From Isoperla grammatica (Eukaryota; Arthropoda; Insecta; Plecoptera; Perlodidae), in NCBI GenBank assembly GCA_945910005.1, contig OX246743.1, forward strand, positions 46,454,361-46,518,360: a stretch of DNA of 64,000 nt, read 5' to 3'. The notes below the pieces were generated by a model. The model saw only the letters and a program-made list of their open reading frames with translations. It did not search any database and was not told the origin of the DNA. The position numbers and the translations under genes are program-made. This document shows, piece after piece, positions 55,440-64,000 of the stretch (the stretch's first letter is position 1; each line of letters starts with the position of its first letter).

Positions 55440-58355
55440 TGTCGACGGGGACGTCTCTGGAAGCGAACCATAGGCCACGTGCCACGTGCATGCTGTCTCA
55501 CGTGGAGCCGCCACGTGCTTGTACGCGAGGTTCTCACCGCGCCGCTTGCCTCGGTGCCGGGGGTAGCAGCGCAGTTTGCCCGCGTAACTCACCCTACGGT
55601 GGTGGTCGTATGGTCGGGCCGAGGCAACTTGACTCCCTGGCCGCGCCCTTTTCTCCTGACTCGGCAACTACAACATATACACATTTTATACCCCAGTAAC
55701 ATTTCTAAGCAACGTCGTGCATCAAATTCATGCCGAATTGAACTTTTTAAATAATGTTCTGTGCAAAAGGTGTGTTCGTGTTTCGCCACGGCGTAGAATA
55801 AGTCCAGGGCAGTTCTGTCTGTCGTAATCTTAGTACTAATAATATTTACTATGTAGTCTGTAGTAACGATATTTCGCTACACCGGTTAAAAGCAATTTAC
55901 AGTACGGAAATAAACGAGGAAACTATTCCCATAATCCGTTACGGTAGTCGAAGGAACTTTCGCAATCCCATTGGTAACAAACGTTGTAAATACTCTGCTC
56001 GCTTTGAACACATAGCAAACTGTTTACTTCCCGCAACATAAACGTATTTTAGCTTTGAACTATTTGTAAAGAAATAATTAGCTTGAAATAAATGTCAAGT
56101 TTGACGTTTCCTCCAATATATATCCCTGAACAATGTGAAACTCGAGCACACTACAAGTAAACTGCAATAAAGTTCTTGGTTAGTGCCAAATATTTTTATT
56201 CTTTTTCATGTTGACCGGGTTCGAATTACTCTTCTAATAATACAGTTTTATTTAAATTATGTCGACTATTTACTGGAATGACAATGGTTGGGAGAAGAGT
56301 CTGTCTTTGCTCCGTGAATTGCAACATCATTGTGTGTGACCGTGATACGTATTTATTCTAGACATGGCGATCAAAGTTTTGTTGTTTGGCATATCACATT
56401 GTTCCCGTTCCTTGGAGCAGTGGTTTCAGAACTACGAGCGTAACTCAAAACTCAAAACTCTAAACAATACTAGTATAGACTATAGTGATTGACGAAATAC
56501 CCCAATTTTAAAACTCGATGCCCGCAAGAGGTCTCTCGTGCATCTCTTTTGTCATTCCTTTATTGAACTCACGTGGTCTCATCATATTCCCTCTTTGCGA
56601 TCCAAACCCCCCCTTATTTAGATTCCCAATGAAGACCCCGGGTATGTGCAATGGATCTGATTCGTCTGACGTGACATGTCGAGTATTGCCAAGGCCCATC
56701 ATGGTTATAGGGTTATAGGGTGCGTAGGTACCGACCGTGAGACGAGACAAGACACGATGAATGGAGGCAACGACTCCCGCCCACCACCGCCTTGCTGTCA
56801 CAATGAACTAACCGGAAACAGAACTAACGGGACCGAGCGAGACAAGACGCGACCCCCATAAACCGTGGTTTGATACTCCATAACTGATGGCTATAAAAGA
56901 ATGTCAATTGATCGTAACACAGACGACGTATTGGGGGGTGCTTGGAGTAGAATTATAACAGTTTGTCGGGGGCTTGACTGTCATTGTATGGACAGGACAA
57001 GAGTGATGGTCCAGTTTTATGACTAAACGTCTCCGTCTTCACATTATAAATATCAATCTCGGAAGTTCATATTTTATTCGATGACACGATGATTTACTCC
57101 ATAAAAGGGAACTATGTGATATCTTAGATCATGAGGGGAGATAGGGGTTATACATCTTGCTTTCATGTGGAATTTGTAAAAATATGATATAATCGCAATG
57201 CATTATTTAAAAATTAAGGGCTACTCTAAGAACTCAATTTTCACTTTATGAAAGAGGAATGTCTTAGAAAAGGGGTGCCCGATGGGGGAAAACAGACCCA
57301 ACCTATACACTATCTTTATAATATCAACAACCATTCTAACTTATGAGTGTTGGTAGTTGTCAAGAAGGTGTATACAGAATCGCAAATATTTTATGTTTAG
57401 TTAAATAATTGTTCATCCCGAGGAAACGCAGAGTACAGATAGCAATGACTTCACTGCAGGTATCCGACAAGGGTGTAAGAATGTGGAATGGGGTGCGGAA
57501 GCTGATTGCATTCCTATAGGCGACGTGGCATTACGGTAAGAGAAGTGAGAGGGTTTTAGCGATGTTCGCGAACTCCGAGCATTCTGGAGCGTCTCCGCTA
57601 CGAGTGCGCTCGGACTACGCTGTGTAGCAAGTAGCAAGTAGCAGACAACGCGGGGGCGGCCAGCTGGAGGGTGGACGTCGGTTGCAACCTTCAAACATTG
57701 AGCAGTGGTTCGTATTCGCTCTACCCAAACGAGTAGTGTCCTCTGAAGACAGAGTATGAACACAACTTTGGCCCAATCTCTCTATCATATTCATTTTAAG
57801 GCGGCGTCTTGATGTGTTATTTATACCTCGCGTGTTGACGGGTCGTTTACTCACCCCGGGGTTCAGGGTTGCATTAAAAGTGACCACTCAATTACGGACG
57901 GCAACATTCACATTTTTGCAAAGTCATAAACGTCAAACGGGTTTTTCTTTTTTTGCACGCCGAGTGGTCAATATTTCCATAGTAACAACCATACTGGCCT
58001 CGGTAACGCGTAAAGTCGGCGACTGAGAACTCGTTTTTAGTGTATTTTATACCTACCTGCTTCAGAAACCGATAACACGAACCTGTGTGTGGCCAGTTGC
58101 TAGGCACGGCGCGGGGTATTCACCCACAGCCACTGACCATTGTCCACTGGCAGACTTGATTCAAGGTTTCCTTATCTGGATCAAGATGTTGGGTATTCCT
58201 CCACTGCCCTATAGCTTTATGTACTCCCTATAAAACTATAACTGAAGCCCCGTGAGAAAGTGTTGAAGCCAAACACGTATATATTGCAATTGCTACCAAA
58301 GTCCACATAAACTGCGGAAGCCCGGATTTCTGTTTGCTAAATTGCTTGAAACGCT
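55440..58355. other. No recognisable gene; B box near 56220, repeat match near 55792
   Basis: GTAGAATAAGTCCAGGGCAG at 55792 matches 36390. CCGGGTTCGAATTACTC at 56218 is B-box-like. A 76 bp stretch from 57464 to 57536 between an acceptor-like CACTGCAG and a donor-like ACGGTAAGA stays open in one frame, but I would not call it an exon. Confidence 0.3.
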
Positions 58356-58543
58356 TTAAATTTGTCCCAAAGTAAACCAAATATGTCGCTCCCTAGAAAA
58401 TTCAGTACCCTTTCTTGTGAATGTTTTTGTTTGAAAACCGGTAACTATTTTTGGACCAAACACCCATTCATAAGAAAGAGCACTCAATTTTCGTGCGTAT
58501 GACATATTTAGTTTACTTTTTGATAGTTTTAAAACAAATTTAA
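58356..58543. mobile_element. Long imperfect inverted repeat (foldback or MITE), 188 bp
   Basis: The left arm (58356-58424) and right arm (58467-58543) are about 80% complementary over the inner 50 bp: GTAAACCAAATATGTC against GACATATTTAGTTTAC, and CCTTTCTTGTGAATG against CATTCATAAGAAAG. Similarity weakens but continues to TAAATTTGT/ACAAATTTA at the outside. The centre holds GAAAACCGGTAACTA. Confidence 0.65.
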
Positions 58544-58559
58544 CCGACAGAGATCGGGG

Positions 58560-60430
58560 ATCGCGCAGGTCAGTTGGACATGCACTGGGTTTGCCTATCA
58601 TGGTTTCAGCACGTTTCAGTTTTCATCGATGGTTGTTTCCCGCGTTAGCTCGTCCTCGTCGATGTGTATGTCACTATGTGTGACGTGTGTTTCCCGCGGC
58701 TCCCGGTGTCGGATGGCGATGACGTAGTAGAGAGTGTGAGATCAGGAAATAGGGGATAGGTTACTACACATCCATCCTGTTTCTAAATGTGTGCCGTGTT
58801 TTTTGCGCGGGAAGTATCGGGCAACTTTATAACCCGCCCGACGCTGCACTGCAAGATTGCGCGTCAGGTAGCATCCCCAGTGTTTTACTCACAATTAATC
58901 TACCCCTCCCCTCCCCCAACTATAAGACTACCCCCCGGAGCCCTTAGATTAGCCGTTTCCTATGTTTAGATCAGTTAGACAATTGATTTCAATAAGTGTT
59001 TGTAGGTTGTACCCGAATAACGAAGTATGTACAGTGATTCAATAAACTTAGTGGAAGTGTAAACTTTACTCTCATGAAATTGATTTTTGATCATTCATAG
59101 TTCACACTAATGTAATCTATTTATTTACATAACAGTCGCTTATCATGCCCATGTTTCCACTTTCCACTCTCAGGTCGTGAACTATATTTTATTGTATGCC
59201 TACACGGGTTGTTTCCATTGGTATTAATTATACAATCACTTCACAGCAATACTTATACGCGTGTTATACTATTTATTACTTTTAAAATGTTATGTTTCAA
59301 ACTGACGTGACAGGCACTGTAATTTATACATGATGCAGTCGAATTACAATTGTTTTCAATGGATAGGCCATGTTTACGTTCGTGTGTATTGTACTGAGTG
59401 ATCGTAAAATAAAACAGAGTAATATCAGAGTGTCGTGTGGTTTAATAGTAGGCGAGTTGAGCTTGTATAGTTGGGTGATACATAATGATACTGTAACAGT
59501 CAGTATAATATGTCCGAAAGTTTGGACTGTGCAGATTGGAATAAACATATTATTATTGTTGTGTTGGATTAAATACCAACATTTGCGTGAAGGTGATGTT
59601 GTTTGTGCAACATGGTATACAACAATAATCAATACCTATTTCCTTAATTCCTAACAATCCTGATTTCGGACAATAATCAATAATTTACCTTCTTCCTTGA
59701 TTGATTTCTCGTTTTTCTGAGAAGTAATTTTCCTGTTTCTTTGATTTCAAAGTTCCCAGTATCGTATAAACGTTTTCCTGTAGCCTGAGCTGAAATTGGC
59801 AATCACTCACGATTATTAATTATTCAGTGCTGCCCACTGCTGGAGCCGCAAGAGGAAGGTATCAAATCGCCCTCACCGAGTCACAACAACAATAATGTAT
59901 AGATAGATTTCCTGTTTGGCTTACATGTTTCCTTCAAATTGCTGGAAAATTCATTCTCAGCTCCGATCGCCGCGTTACTTGTTCCATTGTTAGGTTAGGT
60001 AGCCACAGCTAATCTTGTGCCATGCGATTCATACCTTCGCCCCTGTTCCACCCCGTCCGTATCATACAGATCTTTGTTATTACGCTGTGCCGACATTTCG
60101 CCAAAGTAGACTCAACATTTCGCAAACGTGTTTTGCATTTTGTCATAGGGGAGGAGGTCATTACGCCTGGGGTAGCTAATATATCTAACTAATTAGTTTA
60201 TGTATTTGTCTCGGGAATAATTCTGTGACTTTAGGTTTTTTCCGTTGTTGTGCGGTCGGTAAGCCGCGGAAAGTTTGTCGGCTCGCACGTGGCGCTTCAT
60301 GTCTTTAACCCAAGGGCATTTATAATTCAACAATATTATATTATACATACATGATGATCATAGTCGGTGCTCATGCACTTAACGCCTCGTCGCCTCCCTT
60401 AATTGTCGAGTCCGCAAAGTTCTATAGATA
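58560..60430. other. No recognisable gene
   Basis: Overlapping 94-102 codon ORFs on opposite strands at 59324-59654 with no splice context. The rest is AT-rich. Confidence 0.3.
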
Positions 60431-60437
60431 GCCTTGC

Positions 60438-60462
60438 GTTCGTTCTTTCGTTCGTTCGTTCG
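60438..60462. repeat. (TTCG)n microsatellite, imperfect
   Basis: CGTTCGTTCTTTCGTTCGTT followed by one more CGTTCGC. Confidence 0.85.
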
Positions 60463-60539
60463 CAGCATCATCATTTCCTTCCCTTCCCACACGCGCGGTC
60501 CGCCTACCACGTGCATTCTGTTATGTCTGGGATGTCAGG

Positions 60540-61100
60540 TTGAGCGCGCACCGACTGTAGCGCCCCCCCCCCCCCCCTCGCAACCATCCACACACACAGT
60601 GTTTCGGCGGGAGAGATCGAGCTCGTCGGAGGGGAAGGGCCTTCCCAGGCATTCGTCCTCCCCTACCTCCAACGGCGGCGCGCCACTCCTTGAATAGTGT
60701 AGCGAGACCGTTCGAATCGTGCGGACGCTTGTGGCAGTTGAGCGCGGGAAACCTTCATACACTTGCTAAACACAGTAGTAGGCGACGACCAACAGTGATT
60801 TCATATCTCGAGTGTGTTGTTATTAATTGACGTGTCGTCGTAGTGCGATCAAATAGGAGAGGATTCTGAGCGGGAGTTGTTCGGGCTTTGCCCCCTACGC
60901 GTCAAGTGTGAGAAAATCGAAACTCGCACACGTGTAGAGGACGTTATTGTTTGTAAACTCATCGTCTCCCGAGAGTTGATTGATACTCGACAAAATGAAG
61001 GACTTTACGGGTTTGAGAATTTAATAACCCGATTTGGACTTTACACATAGTGTGTGTGTGTTTATGTGCGTGCGTGAACTATTGTATTTATTTGTGAAAC
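60540..61100 (+). promoter_or_regulatory. Possible promoter/5' UTR region upstream of exon candidate
   Basis: A CpG-rich block (60470-60760, with a 15-C run at 60563-60577) gives way to a mixed stretch leading to the ATG at 61101. This resembles a CpG-rich promoter and 5' UTR, but no TATA box or initiator is clear. Confidence 0.2.
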
Positions 61101-61196
61101 ATGAACAAGTCAGAGAAGTGTAGCCGCGGTAGTGTCATAGTCGCAGCCATCACTCGTCTCCTGAAACTCGGCACCCAGGCGAAATCAAAGCGAAAG
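61101..61196 (+). CDS. Candidate first coding exon ending in a strong splice donor
   Basis: ATG at 61101 has A at -3, and an in-frame TGA lies two codons upstream, so it is the first possible start in its frame. Thirty-two codons follow (MNKSEKCSRGSVIVAAITRL, then LKLGTQAKSKRK) and end exactly at AAG/GTATGT, an excellent donor in phase 0. Codons are G/C-ending (AAG, CTC, CTG, GCC), unlike the AT-rich flanks. The peptide is basic with a short hydrophobic middle. I do not recognise the protein, and the next exon is not found before the window ends at 64000. The ORF itself runs on to 61406 through the putative intron, which I take as chance. Confidence 0.35.
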
Positions 61197-61533
61197 GTAT
61201 GTCTGTTGGACCACTTGTTACCCAGGCCTAGGCCTCCATACCTACACAACACAATAGCTGTTCTTCTATATTTAGAGCCGTCCGCCGTTCATCCTACCGT
61301 CTCGCGAAACTGGATTAACCTTCGAAAGGCCAGTTGCCCTGCTAGATGGGTGAACGCGCCGGAGACCATTGCCTTGCGCGGTTCAAGGTCAGATGGGAAT
61401 TATTAATTTGCAGATAATAATAATAATAATGGCTTAATTATAAACGGCACGCTATTTGCGTGGTACGCTGCGGGAATGTATGATTATCGTTGCCTATTAT
61501 TAGATGGGCTAAAATACTAATTAGGCCTAGAAT

Positions 61534-61573
61534 CATTGGGTTTGAAATATAGGCCTATATTTCAAACCCAATG
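61534..61573. repeat. Perfect 40 bp palindrome
   Basis: Each half starts CATTGGGTTTGAAATATAGG and is followed without spacer by its exact reverse complement. All 20 pairs match. The centre is the 8-mer TAGGCCTA. Symmetry stops abruptly at both edges. Confidence 0.97.
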
Positions 61574-61579
61574 TTAGAA

Positions 61580-62635
61580 TAGAACGTCTTGTCCGACCAA
61601 TTACATTGTGAGGAGGTTTTGCCGTCACAATAAGCTATTCTAGTGAAGTGTTGTGACAAGTGGATCTACTTGTTGATGATTTGTAGGCACGTGTAGGTAT
61701 AGCGTGGACTTTGTGACACGAACACGACTCAGCACATTCATCCTAGGCCTACCGAGCGCGGCGCGCGCGCGTGTGTGTGATATTTTGCAACCATGAATAA
61801 CTAAACGTAACTCTTGAACAATATATGTAAACTAAGGCGAATATTTTAATGGACGTGATTTCGTTATCGAGCGTGGTCGAGTCCTACGACAACGACTGCG
61901 ACTACGACTACGACAACGACTCGGAGGTGCCTTCCGCACGGCCGAACCTCTCCCAAACACAAAAACAATCTTTTGGAATCGACCTCCCCGTCAGATTTCA
62001 CCTTGTCGGCGCATTGTGTGGACTAGTCCCGTTGTATAATTTATTGTGGCCGGCCTATTCTTATTGCTCCAGTCTAAAGGAAATAGTCTAGCTAGGGTCT
62101 CCCCTCCAGACCTGCCAGGTGTAGCCGGGCGAGACAATACAGTCTTGGCCCTGTTATGTAATATAACGTATTCTCGCTCCCTGAGACGGTAGACGGAGAC
62201 GCCAGGTGCAAATCTGTCTCGGCTGGTCTTGGGGCACGTGGCTGTGTGATGAACATCTGCCCCGCGTGTCGTTGTTTCTTCTTCACTTCAACGTTCTGTG
62301 TCCCACCTGCCCGTGCAGCCATTAAACCCACCATAACCTACACCTGCTGTTTCTGATGGAAAACAACATCGGTGCAACCACCTGGTCCGGTGTCCGTCCG
62401 TCCGTAAAGAGAGAAAAAAACATAAACAATACTTTTTTAAAACTGGGCGTCACCTTCTTTGTACGAGATTCGTCTTTACGTCCCTGTGATTGGCCGTCAG
62501 AGTCGTGACTGATTATCATCTTGGTTTTTACAGTATTGAAAAATTGAATGTATACCCACCATATGGGATGTGTATAATGTGAAATCACTTGGACGTACGA
62601 CATCTGCTGTGGCTGGCTAGTCGTAAAACTCAGTT
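61580..62635. other. No firm gene; acidic Asp/Tyr ORF at 61849
   Basis: The ORF 61849-62091 starts with a GACTAC/GACAAC-rich stretch encoding alternating Asp, Tyr and Asn with C-ending codons. It may be a decayed hexamer repeat rather than a protein. No donor or acceptor of quality was seen. Confidence 0.3.
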
Positions 62636-62853
62636 GTCTGGGTCCGCGACCCCGTCTCCGTTGTCCCTAGAGGTTGGCGTGAAACACGGTAGTCTGGGCC
62701 CGCGGACCCCGTCTCCGTTGTCCCTAGAGGTTGGCGTGAAACACGGTAGTCTGGGCCCGCGGACCCCGTCTCCGTTGTCCCTAGAGGTTGGCGTGAAACG
62801 CGGTAGTCTGGGCCCGCGGACCCCGTGTCCGTTGTCCCTAGGGGTTGGCGTGA
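62636..62853. repeat. 57 bp minisatellite, four units
   Basis: GTCTGGGCCCGCGGACCCCG starts at 62636 (variant), 62692, 62749 and 62806. Each is followed by TCTCCGTTGTCCCTAGAGGT and TGGCGTGAAACACGGTA. 57 is a multiple of three, so repetitive ORFs of 108-137 codons stay open on both strands. Confidence 0.96.
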
Positions 62854-62869
62854 TGGCCCACGAGAAGGT

Positions 62870-63730
62870 GATTGCCAGCCTCCAACGACAACAACCAATC
62901 GTGTTGATATTATTGTACATATTGAGACATACATACAACGCAAACTTTGTACTGTTATTGTACTTGTTATTGTTATGCATCATTCATGAACATTGGTTGT
63001 AAATCTCGCTTGCCCAATCAGTGGTCACTGTGTTTCTCAACGGTTTGTACGTTGGCACGCGGTGCGCTGAACGAAGCCCCACAAGTCGGTTGTTTACTTG
63101 TCCATATTGTACGCGAGGTCCCACGGTTGGGTAAGACCCACACAACACCTAGCCCACCCAATTCCTCGAGGCGATATCGGAAACCTTGAGTCAGTGTGGC
63201 TGCCTAACCTCGGACAAGCGGAGCGCGTACGTCATACGTCATTCGTGTGTCTATCTATCAACCACCTTGGTCGTCGGTGTCGTCGATCGACTCGACGCGC
63301 AATTGCGGTATTGTCAATTGCCCGCGTGACGCAAGTGGCGATTGCGCAAGCGCGTCACAGACACTGACACAGGACGTCGTGGTTTGGTCCCTCTTATCTC
63401 GCGCGCGTCATTGCGCCAACCATCTCTGGCTGGGGAACAGGAAACGATCGAAAATTAGATTTCCTCTTTGTGTGAAAAATGTCCTTCCTTCCTGACTGGA
63501 GTGATCCGTTGCATCGCGATGTTCCATAAATTGACGCGCCTCAACTGCGCACTTGCTTGCATGGGTCTAATTGAATGGACGGACTGAATAGCAATAACTA
63601 CGTCACTCACGCGAGGGATCGCTATCAATTCACCGGAAAATGGAGGCAACAATAAAAATAACTACTATACAACTCTATTATCGTGTCGTGTACTCATGGC
63701 GTGAACGTCTCGTCAATGTAGAATGGAATA
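62870..63730. other. No recognisable gene
   Basis: CpG-rich patch at 63210-63400. No exon is supported. Confidence 0.3.
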
Positions 63731-63734
63731 ATGA

Positions 63735-63785
63735 CGGGGGTGTAGTTGCGGAAGGGCGTGAGTTCGATCCCCGAAATGGCATAAA
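63735..63785 (+). repeat. tRNA-like fragment
   Basis: GGGTGTAGTTGCGGAAG then GCGTGAGTTCGATCCCCGA: an A-box-like and a B-box-like block about 25 bp apart, closer than in a true tRNA. Confidence 0.4.
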
Positions 63786-64000
63786 TGTTGCATGAATGCT
63801 AGAGTAACATACTCGCGATGGTCGGACAAACAACAAAGAATATTGTCGCCTTCGTGAAAGTTGTTTGTTGTTGTGGTGGTGTGGGAGAGAACTTTCGCTC
63901 GCTGCACTTTTCAGTTTGGCCACCCGAACATGTGACTTTGCGCAACCGTTTGTGTGTACATACGTGGGACATTTCTTGGCACTAGGTTGGTACCTACCGT

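Noticed and set aside
57464..57536. Possible short exon between CACTGCAG and ACGGTAAGA
   Set aside because: The acceptor lacks a polypyrimidine tract, the peptide is unrecognised, and no neighbouring exon is in phase.
61849..62091. 80-codon ORF with an Asp/Tyr/Asn-rich start
   Set aside because: The acidic stretch follows a GACTAC/GACAAC hexamer pattern, and the weak ATG context and absent splice sites make a decayed microsatellite more likely.

Overview
This window looks like a piece of an animal nuclear genome, probably a marine invertebrate and possibly a mollusc. It has no operon layout, no ribosome-binding-site-led ORFs and no long ORF. Almost every ORF above about 110 codons lies in a tandem array or is a chance reading. 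What dominates is eukaryotic repeat DNA: microsatellites, ten substantial tandem arrays, non-autonomous DNA transposons with inverted termini and target duplications, and degenerate tRNA-derived (SINE-like) sequences. The mollusc suggestion is weak. It rests on the density of tRNA-like B boxes, many small MITEs, and a GTCGCCTCTTACGA-type stretch near 16975 that I remember from molluscan repeats without being able to search.

Layout. 1-9.5 kb: ordinary AT-rich sequence with a GACTCC cluster, a 1.07 kb inverted-terminus element carrying an internal 78-87 bp repeat and a TATA-like box (2989-4056), an 80 bp (CT)n and a 208 bp hAT-type MITE with a perfect 8 bp target duplication (6605-6828). 9.86-11.38 kb: a 77 bp minisatellite of about 20 units with a 379 bp higher-order repeat. 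11.4-19 kb: AT-rich sequence with inverted-repeat elements, one copy of a PIF/Harbinger-like MITE and two candidate minus-strand exons (16239-17001). 19.1-19.7 kb: a 24 bp minisatellite interrupted by a 401 bp hAT-type element. 22-46.5 kb: the densest repeat zone, with the second PIF/Harbinger-like copy, arrays near 24.9, 27.2, 29.7, 34.0, 40.7, 41.0-41.7, 45.0-45.2 and 45.9-46.4 kb, and most of the tRNA-like/SINE fragments. 46.6-64 kb: sparser, with arrays near 51.0-51.5 and 62.6-62.9 kb, a long imperfect hairpin (58.36-58.54 kb), a perfect 40 bp palindrome (61534-61573), a candidate EF-hand-like terminal exon (50182-50323, +) and a candidate first coding exon ending in a strong splice donor (61101-61196, +).

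No gene could be identified confidently by product. The few exons listed are fragments judged from splice signals, reading frame, codon character and poly(A) signals. Three window-wide patterns stand out. G/C homopolymers of 13 or more (20 seen) far outnumber A/T ones (2 seen). The full CRE palindrome TGACGTCA occurs 16 times where about one is expected. Tandem arrays repeatedly coincide with mobile-element insertions or G-tracts.
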